DNA of 15,850 nucleotides from an uncultured bacterium (GTDB taxonomy: Bacteria > Chloroflexota > Anaerolineae > JACIWP01). This document shows, one piece after another, positions 7,495-14,719 of this stretch. A program made the position numbers and the translations under genes. A model generated the notes under the pieces. The model did no database searches. It had not been told where the DNA came from and saw nothing but the letters and a program-made list of their open reading frames with translations. The stretch covers positions 1 to 15,850 of the forward strand of contig CAIQJD010000824.1 in NCBI GenBank assembly GCA_903872005.1, read 5' to 3'. The stretch's first letter is position 1. The number at the start of each line of letters is the position of its first letter.

Positions 7495-8412
7495 CTACAA
7501 CAAGCCGGCTTGCTTCAGCACGTCGGCGACTACCTTGCGATCATCATCATTGCACGGCACAGTCGGCCGCGCCGTGGCCGTTCCGCAAATGCCCAGCATC
7601 GCCAGCCCTTCCTTCACGACTCCCGGCCACTTGAGCGCCGGCGAGTCGCCGCATGCATCGTCCAGCCCATCCACCAGCCGATTAAGCCGATTCTGCAAGG
7701 CGGCCGCTTCCGTCTGCCGGCCGGCGACCGACAGATGGTACAGCTCCACATACAGCGCCGGGAAAAGATTCGACGGCGAAGGCGTCCCGCCGACCGCTCC
7801 CATCAGGATGCTCGTATTGAGATTGTACTCATTCCCCTGGAATACCCGGAAGCCCGTGCCCCGCGTGAACTCGACCACATCCTGCAAATGCATCACCGAC
7901 TCGGTATTCTTAGCACCCACCAAATTGGGTAATAACTGCGCCAACTTGCCGAAAGTGCGCGCCGCGATGCTCACGCCCACCAGTGGCCCCACATTGTAAA
8001 CCATCCAGGGAATATCCACCGCCTCGGTCAGCGAGCGGAAGTAATCAATCTGCGTCTGCGGCGTCGTCAACTTGAACGGGAATGGCAACGTTGCGATGGC
8101 CGCATCTGCGCCGGCCTTCTGCGCCCGTTGCGCGTGCTCGATCACCCGCGCCGTGCAGGTGTCGGCCACGCCGGCCACCACCGGCGCCTTCCCATTCACT
8201 TCCGCGACCACCACCTCAATGGCGTGGGCGCGCACCTTGCCCATCAGTCGCGGAAACTCGCCCGTCGAGCCAAGCACGAACAGGCCGTGCACGCCGGCCC
8301 CCAACAGATGGCGCACCAGCCGGCGCGTCCCCTCCACATCTAGCGTCTCATCTGCCAGCAACGGCGTCACCATCGGCGTAATGATGCCCTTCAAGCGCGT
8401 CTTGTCAAACAT
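7495..8412 (-). CDS. DapA/NAL-family class I aldolase (not typical DapA)
   Basis: A 305-residue TIM-barrel lyase of the dihydrodipicolinate synthase/N-acetylneuraminate lyase family. It shows GSTGEF (48-53, pyruvate-carboxylate binding), Tyr139 in VYN and the Schiff-base Lys168 in GAKNT. The true DapA signature around YNVPSRT is changed to YNVGPLVG, which removes the Arg that binds the aspartate-semialdehyde-derived carboxylate. Lysine biosynthesis is therefore unlikely; a pyruvate-dependent 2-oxoacid aldolase or dehydratase is more probable. GSTGE rather than GTTGE is closer to the NAL side. AGGAGG (8420-8425) lies 7 nt upstream of ATG 8412. It is first in a two-gene operon with the metallohydrolase, which suggests one hydrolyses or deacetylates what the other cleaves or makes. 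Cytoplasmic. Confidence 0.88.
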   Translation of the reverse strand: MFDKTRLKGIITPMVTPLLADETLDVEGTRRLVRHLLGAGVHGLFVLGSTGEFPRLMGKVRAHAIEVVVAEVNGKAPVVAGVADTCTARVIEHAQRAQKAGADAAIATLPFPFKLTTPQTQIDYFRSLTEAVDIPWMVYNVGPLVGVSIAARTFGKLAQLLPNLVGAKNTESVMHLQDVVEFTRGTGFRVFQGNEYNLNTSILMGAVGGTPSPSNLFPALYVELYHLSVAGRQTEAAALQNRLNRLVDGLDDACGDSPALKWPGVVKEGLAMLGICGTATARPTVPCNDDDRKVVADVLKQAGLL

Positions 8413-8451
8413 GATCTCTCCTCCTTGTCAACACGCATCGTGGCCGGCGCT

Positions 8452-8480
8452 ATTGTACTCCCGATTCTCGCCGGCTTCAA
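8452..8480 (-). promoter_or_regulatory. Sigma70-type promoter for aldolase-amidohydrolase operon
   Basis: On the minus strand TTGAAG (8480-8475) and TACAAT (8457-8452) are 17 nt apart, giving a leader of about 33 nt before ATG 8412. Confidence 0.62.
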
Positions 8481-8536
8481 CTCGCGCCGGCGTCGGGTAA
8501 TACATGCAAAAACGCGCCGCGCACCCCCCGGAGTGT

Positions 8537-8565
8537 TTGTAACCGACGCCATCTTATGCTACAAT
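8537..8565 (+). promoter_or_regulatory. Sigma70-type promoter for DUF3786-larA-sfsA operon
   Basis: TTGTAA (8537-8542) and TACAAT (8560-8565) are 17 nt apart, with a predicted leader of about 33 nt before ATG 8605. It is back to back with the promoter at 8452-8480. Confidence 0.62.
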
Positions 8566-8604
8566 CGTCCCATCAGACTTCGGCGCATAGAGGAGCAGGA
8601 GCCC

Positions 8605-9243
8605 ATGGAACAAGCCAGAACGCCAGAGGAACGCTACGGGCCGGCGCTGGTCAAGGCCCAAGAAGACCTGAAAGGGCGTGATCCTTTTGTGATCGCCAAC
8701 TGGGCCGGCGTCCAATTTGAAGCCAGCGCCGGCGGAGCCGGCTACTTCTTCGTCCGTTTCTGGGACTCCATCTATACCGTCAGCTACCCGCAAGGCAACG
8801 TCCTTGACGAAGCCAGCGACGTTCCCCCCATCGGGCTGCGCCTCATCATCTTGCACTACCTCCTCACCACCATCGGCGCGCCCCATGCCGATCGTTGGGC
8901 TGCCTTCCGCGATTTCCCCGGCGGTCTCGGCTACAACGCCGCCTTTGAGGCTCGCGTCAATCGCCGGCTCGCCGGCGTCTTCGGCCAACGCATTGCCGAT
9001 TTCAAGCAGATTGGCCTGGCGCTCGGCGGCATGCCGCTGGACGTTGGCGATGCCGCTTTCACTTTCGACATCTTCCCTCGGCTACGCATTGCCGTCGTCC
9101 TCTACCGCGGCGACGACGAATTCCCGGCCTCGGCCAACCTGATCTTTGACGCCGCCGCCGATCGCTGCCTGCCCACCGAAGACCTCGTCGTCCTCGGCGA
9201 GACCGTCGCCGGCCGGCTCACCAAATTCCGACCCAAGTCCTGA
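8605..9243 (+). CDS. DUF3786-domain protein
   Basis: A 212-residue soluble protein that I recognise as DUF3786 from the C-terminal segment LYRGDDEFPASANLIFD (167-183), the central FRDFPGGLGY (101-110) and the HYLLTT helix (84-89). No catalytic function has been assigned to the family as far as I know. No signal peptide or membrane segment is seen. ATG 8605 is chosen because the promoter -10 box ends at 8565 and AGGAG occurs at 8591-8595 (9 nt spacing); an upstream in-frame start at 8425 would precede the promoter. The LarA-family gene starts 24-45 nt after its stop in the same reading frame, so the two are likely co-translated parts of one operon. DUF3786 occurs mostly in anaerobes, to my recollection, which fits the low-redox theme of the neighbourhood. 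Confidence 0.87.
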   Translation: MEQARTPEERYGPALVKAQEDLKGRDPFVIANWAGVQFEASAGGAGYFFVRFWDSIYTVSYPQGNVLDEASDVPPIGLRLIILHYLLTTIGAPHADRWAAFRDFPGGLGYNAAFEARVNRRLAGVFGQRIADFKQIGLALGGMPLDVGDAAFTFDIFPRLRIAVVLYRGDDEFPASANLIFDAAADRCLPTEDLVVLGETVAGRLTKFRPKS

Positions 9244-9267
9244 GCGATCCCATCCGCCGCTCTGCCC

Positions 9268-10611
9268 GTGTCATCCAAGGAGATTCATACGAACGCCACG
9301 AAGACCGCTGAATACACGATCCCCTACGGTAGCGGCGCGCAGCGCCTATCCGCCCCGGCCGACCAAGTCGTCGGCGTCTGCCTGCCCCAATCGCTGCCGG
9401 CCTGTCCCGATCCTGCCGCCGCGCTGCGCGATAGCATTCTTGCCGGCCTGCAAAACGCCGGCGTCGCCGATAAAGCGCGTCCCGGCCAGCGCGCCTGCAT
9501 CGTTGTCACCGACCGCACGCGCACCACGCCTAACGCGCGCATTGTCCCGATCCTGCTGGAGCAGCTCAACCATCTCGGCATCGCCGATAAAGACATCACC
9601 GTGCTGATCGGCGTCGGCATGCACGCCGCCGACAGCCCTGAAGCGATCCTCGCCAACCTCGGCCGGCAAGTCACGGAGCGCGTCGCCGTATTCAACAACG
9701 AGCCAGATAACGCCGCCCTGATGGTCAGTATGGGCCATACCGCCCTCGGCACGCCGGTGGAGGTGCATCGCCGCTACGCCGACGCTGACATCCGCATCGG
9801 GACCGGCAACGTGAACCCATGCATGCTGAGCGGATGGTCGGCCGGCGGAAAGATCGTCCTCCCCGGCGTCACCAGCCGGCGCTGCATCTACGAAAACCAC
9901 AAGCGTTTCACCGCTACGCTACAGGCCCTCGGCTGCGGCTCCCTGATGGGCGTCATGCCGCCCCAAAATGCCGTCCGCGCCGACATAGAAGACGCCGCAG
10001 CCATCAGCGGCCTCGACATGGTCGTGAATGTGCTCCTCGACAACGACCGCCGGCTGGTTGCCGCCCACAGCGGCGCTCAAATCGCCGCGCAGCGCGCCGC
10101 GGTGCAGCAGATGCGCCCCTACGTGGAAGTCCGCCTCCCGCAGAAAGTGGACATCCTCGTTGCCGGCGTCGGCGAAGTCGGCTACGAGTGTAGCCTCTTT
10201 CAGGGCGGATCGCGCGTCTGCGGCGGTGCGGATCGTTACCTGAAGGACGGCGGCGAACTCATTATGGTCAATGAATGCCGTGAAGGCATCTACGAAGGCT
10301 TCGAGCATGCCCAATTCCGCCAATGGATGCGCGACATGCCCATCCCGGCCGAGATTCGCCGGCTCACGGAAGATATGGCTATCGGCGGCGAGAAGGGCTG
10401 CGTGCTCTACACCTTCTCCTGGCTCTTGCACCAGAAGCAGTGCCGGCTCACCATCGTCACCGGCAACATGACGTCCACCGAGCTGAACGAGATCCATCTC
10501 GGCCAAGCCGACCACGTACAATCCGCGCTGGATGCCGCCCTGAAACGCTATGGCAGCGGCGCGTCCATCGGCATCATGCCCTATGCCGGCCTCGTCCTCC
10601 CCGTCCTCTGA
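9268..10611 (+). CDS. larA: LarA-family nickel-pincer hydroxyacid racemase/epimerase homologue, variant active site
   Basis: A protein of 447 residues if begun at GTG 9268. It has the LarA hallmarks VVTDRTRTTP (79-88), GVGMHAADSPE (116-125) and SGWSAGGKIVLPG (188-200), with ENH at 209-211. LarA of Lactiplantibacillus plantarum uses His108, His174, Lys184 (covalent nickel-pincer cofactor) and His200. A constant offset of 11 maps these to H119, C185, K195 and H211, so three of four are kept and the catalytic His174 is Cys. Nickel-cofactor binding looks possible but lactate racemisation is doubtful, so the symbol is family-level only. No larB, larC or larE is in the window. Start is uncertain: GTG 9268 has no Shine-Dalgarno, while AAGGAG (9277-9282) lies 6 nt before an in-frame ACG at 9289, giving 440 residues. 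It overlaps sfsA slightly. Confidence 0.85.
   Translation: MSSKEIHTNATKTAEYTIPYGSGAQRLSAPADQVVGVCLPQSLPACPDPAAALRDSILAGLQNAGVADKARPGQRACIVVTDRTRTTPNARIVPILLEQLNHLGIADKDITVLIGVGMHAADSPEAILANLGRQVTERVAVFNNEPDNAALMVSMGHTALGTPVEVHRRYADADIRIGTGNVNPCMLSGWSAGGKIVLPGVTSRRCIYENHKRFTATLQALGCGSLMGVMPPQNAVRADIEDAAAISGLDMVVNVLLDNDRRLVAAHSGAQIAAQRAAVQQMRPYVEVRLPQKVDILVAGVGEVGYECSLFQGGSRVCGGADRYLKDGGELIMVNECREGIYEGFEHAQFRQWMRDMPIPAEIRRLTEDMAIGGEKGCVLYTFSWLLHQKQCRLTIVTGNMTSTELNEIHLGQADHVQSALDAALKRYGSGASIGIMPYAGLVLPVL
9277..9291 (+). promoter_or_regulatory. Ribosome-binding site pointing to a non-canonical ACG start of the larA homologue
   Basis: AAGGAG (9277-9282) followed by six bases and ACG (9289-9291). 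ACG is in frame with the whole gene. No ATG occurs near this position, and the only GTG (9268) lies upstream of the Shine-Dalgarno. Either ACG is used, or it is a mutated or mis-sequenced ATG. Confidence 0.5.
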
Positions 10612-11329
10612 CGCGCCCGCAAACACAGCGCCGGCGTCCCTGGCCTTCGGCCAACTGACGCCGGCGCATTTCCTGCGCCGCGAGAATCGCTTCGCCGCCC
10701 AAATTGAGTTAAACGGCCAACCTTGCCGCGCCCATGTCCCCAACTCTGGCCGTCTGGCCGAGTTACTCTACCCCGGCGCGCCCATCTACGTTCGCCCGGC
10801 CGGCCGACCCGGCCGGGCCACGGCCTACGACATCCTGCTGGCGCAGTGCGGCCCCGTCTGCGTCTGCGTGGACTCTCGTTGGCCGCCTCATTTACTGCAA
10901 AGCGCCTGGCGCGCCGACCGAATCCCCGCCCTCGCCGGCTACACAGACGCGCGCGCCGAGGTCGTCGCCGGCGCCAGCCGCCTCGATCTCCATTTCACCG
11001 CGCCAGATCGCCGGCCCTGCTGGGTCGAAACGAAATGCGTCACCCTGCTCCAGGATGGCGTCGCCCGTTTTCCCGACGCGCCCACCGAACGCGGCCGCCG
11101 ACATCTCGAAGAATTGTCAGGTCTCGTCGCGGCCGGAGACACGGCCATCGTCTGTTTTGTCATCCAACGCCCCGACGCTCGCGCCTTCGCGCCGCACGAC
11201 AACATGGACCCGGCCTTCGGCCTCGCCCTGCGCGAAGCGATCTCCGCCGGCGTGACCACCCTGGCCTACACATGCCAGGTCACGCCAACGGAGATCGCTC
11301 TCTCCGCGCCGATTCCGTTCGCCTTCTGA
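10583..11329 (+). CDS. sfsA: SfsA, sugar fermentation stimulation protein / DNA-binding nuclease-like
   Basis: A 248-residue SfsA-family protein. Diagnostic segments are AHVPNSGRL (50-58, PNTGSM in E. coli), RLD with D135, WVETKCVTLL (147-156; E149 and K151 complete a PD-(D/E)xK-like nuclease triad) and RFPDAPTERGRRHLEEL (162-178). The family was named for stimulating maltose fermentation in E. coli; a nuclease role is predicted from the fold. The start is uncertain. ATG 10583 overlaps the end of the larA homologue by 29 nt with no Shine-Dalgarno, suggesting translational coupling. Family similarity begins only near residue 21 (AFGQLTPAHFLRRENRF), so a CTG at 10640 is an alternative. It ends 14 nt from the convergent YIP1 gene with no hairpin between them. 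Confidence 0.88.
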   Translation: MPASSSPSSDAPANTAPASLAFGQLTPAHFLRRENRFAAQIELNGQPCRAHVPNSGRLAELLYPGAPIYVRPAGRPGRATAYDILLAQCGPVCVCVDSRWPPHLLQSAWRADRIPALAGYTDARAEVVAGASRLDLHFTAPDRRPCWVETKCVTLLQDGVARFPDAPTERGRRHLEELSGLVAAGDTAIVCFVIQRPDARAFAPHDNMDPAFGLALREAISAGVTTLAYTCQVTPTEIALSAPIPFAF

Positions 11330-11343
11330 CGAGCGAAACAGGC

Positions 11344-11931
11344 TCAGTTCAGCGCGCCCGAAATGGCCGCCCCGCCGACGATCAACGCCAAAAGGCCGCC
11401 CAACAGAACGGCCATCAGGATCGCCCACAGGATGCCGGCCACTACGCCCGACACAATCACCGTCAGAGCAGCATTGGTGTTATCCATGTCCAACGCCTGC
11501 CGCACAGCGATGAAGCCGGCAACTACCGACCAGACCCAGGCCACGATGCCCAAAATCACATTCAAGACCGGGATGAATTCGAAAAGCCCCAGCGCTCGCG
11601 GCGCCCAGGCGAAGCCCAGGCAACGCTGCACCTCGCCGAAATCGCCCTGGCCTTTGAACAGGTTGACGCCAACCCAATACACCAGAAACGCCCAAAAATA
11701 GAACACCACCACGCTGATGATTCCGGTGACAATCAGCGTGACGATCCCGATGCCCAGTCCGCCGCTAATGAGCGATTTCAGCAGGCCGCCGAGCGCCGCC
11801 AGCAGAGTGGCGACAAGCACCGCCGCCAGCGCATCCGGACCGTAGGTCGTATCATGCTCCGCCTCTTCAAAGAATGCAATATCGAGTTTGGCGGCGCGAA
11901 TCATGCCGTTGATGACGCGATTGAAGTTCAT
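11344..11931 (-). CDS. YIP1-family integral membrane protein
   Basis: A 195-residue polytopic membrane protein. A short cytosolic N-terminus (MNFNRVINGMIRAAKLD) and acidic stretch FEEAEHD (21-27) precede hydrophobic segments at about 34-56, 61-90, 114-145 and 153-190, probably five or more membrane passes. The pattern, with GQGDFGEVQRCLGFAWAP (95-112) between segments, is that of bacterial YIP1 (PF04893) proteins, whose function is unknown. ATG 11931 is chosen because AGGAGG (11939-11944) lies 7 nt upstream; a GTG at 11949 would engulf that site. The gene stands alone, convergent with sfsA and downstream of the isoprenoid genes on the same strand after a 131-nt gap. Confidence 0.85.
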   Translation of the reverse strand: MNFNRVINGMIRAAKLDIAFFEEAEHDTTYGPDALAAVLVATLLAALGGLLKSLISGGLGIGIVTLIVTGIISVVVFYFWAFLVYWVGVNLFKGQGDFGEVQRCLGFAWAPRALGLFEFIPVLNVILGIVAWVWSVVAGFIAVRQALDMDNTNAALTVIVSGVVAGILWAILMAVLLGGLLALIVGGAAISGALN

Positions 11932-11970
11932 AGTGCTGCCTCCTGCCACATAGGGGACGACTCTGCGGAT

Positions 11971-12016
11971 GATTGTACGTCAAGGACAATCTTCTCGCTC
12001 AGACGTGCTGACAATC
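11971..12016 (-). promoter_or_regulatory. Possible promoter/operator of the YIP1 gene
   Basis: A TACAAT box (11977-11972 on the minus strand) lies about 40 nt before the start, without a good -35. It overlaps an inverted repeat GATTGT (11971-11976) / ACAATC (11986-11991), and a further ACAATC copy lies at 12011-12016, 25 bp on. This could be a regulator site; the evidence is pattern only. Confidence 0.28.
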
Positions 12017-12062
12017 ACCTCCCTTCCATACTGCTACATGCGTCATCCGGCCGGCGCCGACC

Positions 12063-13121
12063 TTACACCTGCCGGCCAATCAACGAAGCGGTCAATTCTC
12101 GCAACGCCTGCACGGCCTCAATATCGCTGCGCGACGCGCCGGCCGCCCGCTGCAGATGCTCCATCGCCTGTCCTTGATACAACAACACCTGATCCTCACA
12201 AAAGTGTCGCGCCCCCACCGATTCCAGGATGCCCAATACTTCGCCCACATCCACGGGGCCGCCGGCTGGCGACGCATAGATTTCTTGCAGCCGCGCCAGA
12301 TCTCCTCGTCTGCCGGCCTGCCGCAACGCCTGCACCGCAAAGACCCACGGCAGCGTCTTCTTGCGCTGCACGATATCGCTGGCTGTGGACTTCCCCAGCA
12401 TTGCCTCGTCGCCCCACATCCCCAGCACATCGTCCTGGATCTGGAAGGCCATCCCCACACTCGCCCCGAACTCGCGATACGCGCCAATCGTTGTCGTATC
12501 GGCGTCCGCAATCAGCGCTCCCAGACGCGTCGAAGTCCCCAGCAACATCGCCGTCTTATCCTGAATCATCCAGAGATAGTCGTCCAGGTCCACCTCTGAC
12601 CGCGTCTCGAAATCCATATCCAGGAATTGTCCTTCGGTCAGCGTCAGACACGCCTCCTGAAAGGCCGTCAGCGCCGGCAGCAGCAACCGCTGCGCGACCC
12701 CGACGCAGGCCAGCCGGCCCAGCGTCAGATTCGCCAGCGCGAACATGCCATCGCCGGCGTTGATCGCCTGCGGGATGCCCCATACCGTCCAGACCGTCGC
12801 CCGATGCCGGCGCGTCGGGCTGTTGTCTTCAATGTCATCATGGATCAGCGAGAAGTTGTGCAGCAATTCCAGGGCCGCAGCCGCCGGCAGCGCCTGCTCT
12901 GGCGCGCCGCCGGCCGCCTGACACGCCAGCAGGCAGAATAGCGGTCGCAGCCGTTTGCCGGTTGGCGCGTCCACCGCCTGAAACGTCGTGTCCGTCCAGC
13001 CAAGATGATAGCGCATCATCCCATAGAACGCGCCCAATGCCGGATGCGGCACAGCCGCCGCCTGACGCAACTCCTCTTCAATCGCCGGCAAGAACCGCCG
13101 CATGAACTCTTGCAGTGACAT
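12063..13121 (-). CDS. All-trans polyprenyl diphosphate synthase (GGPP/FPP synthase-like)
   Basis: A 352-residue isoprenyl diphosphate synthase. The first aspartate-rich motif is HDDIED (94-99), the second QDDVLGMWGD (229-238), and TGKRLRP (54-60) holds basic residues that bind IPP diphosphate. The enzyme condenses IPP with allylic diphosphates in the cytoplasm. The residue five before the first Asp is aromatic (F90) and the fourth before is Ser, with no two-residue insertion in the motif. In archaeal-type synthases this pattern goes with a C20 product, so GGPP is favoured but unproven. GGGGAG (13128-13133) lies 6 nt before ATG 13121, inside the end of the isomerase gene, whose stop is 3 nt upstream, so the two are co-translated. 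The C-terminal 110 residues are helical with no extra domain. Confidence 0.92.
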   Translation of the reverse strand: MSLQEFMRRFLPAIEEELRQAAAVPHPALGAFYGMMRYHLGWTDTTFQAVDAPTGKRLRPLFCLLACQAAGGAPEQALPAAAALELLHNFSLIHDDIEDNSPTRRHRATVWTVWGIPQAINAGDGMFALANLTLGRLACVGVAQRLLLPALTAFQEACLTLTEGQFLDMDFETRSEVDLDDYLWMIQDKTAMLLGTSTRLGALIADADTTTIGAYREFGASVGMAFQIQDDVLGMWGDEAMLGKSTASDIVQRKKTLPWVFAVQALRQAGRRGDLARLQEIYASPAGGPVDVGEVLGILESVGARHFCEDQVLLYQGQAMEHLQRAAGASRSDIEAVQALRELTASLIGRQV

Positions 13122-13124
13122 GCC

Positions 13125-14174
13125 TCACTCCCCACAAAGCTCGCTCGCCCCCAGGCGCATCGTCTTCAGCCGGCGCATGTCCTCCACGCGTCGGCAACCG
13201 CAGCAAAACATGGCAATTCGCAACTCCTGTGCGACCTCTTCCAGGCGTTCCGTCGCCGCCTCTGGCGAAAGCGCCGCCGCGGCCAGCAACGGCAACGCCA
13301 TGCCGGCCGCCTGCGCTCCCAATGCCAACGCCTTTGCCACATCCACGCCATCGCGGATGCCGCCCGAAGCGATCAGCGGCAGACCGGGCGCGCCACGCCG
13401 CGCCTGACGCAACGCCTCGGCCGTCGGCAGGCCCCAGGTCGCAAACGCCTGCGCCGCTCGACGCGCGGCCTCATCCGCGGCGCGATGCATCTCCACCTGG
13501 CTCCACGACGTGCCGCCGGCGCCAGCCACATCAATGACCGCCACGCCGGCATCCGCCAGACGCCGCGCCGTCTCTTCCGCAATACCCCAGCCCACTTCTT
13601 TCGCAATCACCGGCACGCGCAACCCACGGCACACCGCCGCGACCTTATCCAACAAGCCGGCGAAATTCGTATTGCCGCCGGCCTGCAACGCCTCTTGCAA
13701 CGGATTGAAATGCAGGATCAGCGCATCTGCGCCAATCAGGTCCACGGCGCGCTGGCATTCCTCCAGGCCATAACCATAGTTCAGTTGCACCGCGCCCAGA
13801 TTCGCGCACAGCAACACGTCCGGCGCGACGTCGCGCACCCGATACGTCTCAGCCAATTCCGGATGCTCCAACGCCGCACGCGCCGAACCGAGCGCCAGCG
13901 CGACTCCCAGTGTTTGCGCGGCCAGTGCCAAGTTGCAATTGACCGACCGCGCCGCCGGCGCCCCGCCGGTCATCGAAGAGATTAACAACGGCGCCCGCAG
14001 CCGTTTGCCCAACAACTCCGTTTCCAGGCGCACGTCATCCAGCGCCAATTCCGGCACAGCGCAATGAGGCAGCGCAATGTCCGCGAAGCCAGCCTGCGGC
14101 CGGCGAAACTCGACATCCTCCTCCAGGCAGATCCGCAAGTGCTCTTCCTTGCGCTGATGATGTGGAACCGTCAA
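13125..14174 (-). CDS. fni: Type 2 (FMN-dependent) isopentenyl-diphosphate isomerase
   Basis: A 349-residue flavoprotein interconverting IPP and DMAPP. It begins near RKEEHLRICLEEDVEF (8-23), with SSMTGG (66-71), the substrate-binding and catalytic HFNPLQE (155-161; Q160 and the Mg ligand E161), GGTSW (220-224), and FMN-phosphate motifs SGGIRDG and GAQAAGMA near the C-terminus. Length is normal for the family. The start is taken as TTG 14174, since GGAGAG (14183-14188) lies 8 nt upstream and this gives the usual N-terminus. An ATG at 14258 would add 28 Arg-rich residues without a Shine-Dalgarno. It leads a two-gene operon with the prenyl synthase and is divergent from acpP. The leader from the predicted promoter is about 130 nt. 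Confidence 0.93.
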   Translation of the reverse strand: MTVPHHQRKEEHLRICLEEDVEFRRPQAGFADIALPHCAVPELALDDVRLETELLGKRLRAPLLISSMTGGAPAARSVNCNLALAAQTLGVALALGSARAALEHPELAETYRVRDVAPDVLLCANLGAVQLNYGYGLEECQRAVDLIGADALILHFNPLQEALQAGGNTNFAGLLDKVAAVCRGLRVPVIAKEVGWGIAEETARRLADAGVAVIDVAGAGGTSWSQVEMHRAADEAARRAAQAFATWGLPTAEALRQARRGAPGLPLIASGGIRDGVDVAKALALGAQAAGMALPLLAAAALSPEAATERLEEVAQELRIAMFCCGCRRVEDMRRLKTMRLGASELCGE

Positions 14175-14313
14175 CGCTGCATCTCTCCGTCTACTCCATG
14201 AATCCCTGCAATGAACCCGCCGGCCGGTGCAACCTTTCTGCGGCAGCGGGGTTATCATGGCAGGACGAGTTCGTGCCCCACGCGGGCCAGGCAACCACGG
14301 CGGGCGTATGTCA

Positions 14314-14342
14314 ATAATAATAGCCTACCTCTCAATTGTCAA
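14314..14342 (-). promoter_or_regulatory. Sigma70-type promoter for fni-prenyl synthase operon
   Basis: On the minus strand, consensus TTGACA (14342-14337) and TATTAT (14319-14314) with a 17-nt spacer. The transcript would carry a leader of about 130 nt before TTG 14174. I see no riboswitch or leader peptide in that leader. Confidence 0.72.
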
Positions 14343-14355
14343 ACGGCCCCGTTGG

Positions 14356-14384
14356 TTGACAGCCGGCGCAAAGCCAGTTAAAAT
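14356..14384 (+). promoter_or_regulatory. Sigma70-type promoter for acpP-reductase operon
   Basis: TTGACA (14356-14361) and TAAAAT (14379-14384) with a 17-nt spacer, about 75 nt before the start of acpP. Its -35 box lies 13 bp from that of the divergent fni promoter. Confidence 0.75.
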
Positions 14385-14467
14385 AGGGGCCGTTACGCAG
14401 CCGCTTGTGACCGCGCGGCGCGGCTAACTCGTCTCAGGATTTTCACCCAATTCGACGGAGGAACGAC

Positions 14468-14719
14468 ATGGAACGCGAGAAGATTTTTGAGCAAGTGAAA
14501 GCCATCATCGTGGATCGCCTCGGCGTTGACGCCGCCAAAGTGACGATGGAAGCCCGCTTCCGCGAAGATTTGGAAGCTGACTCCCTCGATTTGGTCGAGC
14601 TCCTGATGGATTTCGATGAAAAATTCGGCGCGAAGATCGAAGATGAAGAAGCCGAGCAGATTAAGACGGTCGGACAGGCTGTGGGCTTTGTGATGGAGAA
14701 GCTGAACGCCGCGAAATAG
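14468..14719 (+). CDS. acpP: Acyl carrier protein
   Basis: An 83-residue acidic four-helix protein, full length for ACP. Ser39 in [10 protein letters not shown] (36-45) is the 4'-phosphopantetheine attachment site. Helix I ([20 protein letters not shown]) and helix IV are intact. ACP carries acyl intermediates in fatty acid synthesis in the cytoplasm. A purine-rich GGAGGAACGAC lies directly before ATG 14468, with GGAGGA as the ribosome-binding site. No fatty acid synthase gene is in the window; the next gene, 42 nt downstream, is a geranylgeranyl reductase homologue. It may therefore be the housekeeping ACP placed by chance, or a dedicated carrier. Confidence 0.95.
   Translation: MEREKIFEQVKAIIVDRLGVDAAKVTMEARFREDLEADSLDLVELLMDFDEKFGAKIEDEEAEQIKTVGQAVGFVMEKLNAAK

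Noticed and set aside
7495..8412. Annotation as lysine-pathway DapA
   Set aside because: The carboxylate-binding Arg motif is absent and no other lysine-pathway gene is near.
12017..12062. Rho-independent terminator after the prenyl synthase
   Set aside because: Only a short GC palindrome (GGCGCC context), with no following U tract.
10723..12177. 484-residue open frame on the plus strand
   Set aside because: Arg/Pro/His-rich composition with no domain. It overlaps sfsA out of frame and the YIP1 gene antisense, so it is a GC-driven shadow.
14175..14313. Riboswitch or T-box in the long leader of the IPP isomerase gene
   Set aside because: No T-box sequence, recognised aptamer motif or terminator hairpin with a U tract was seen.
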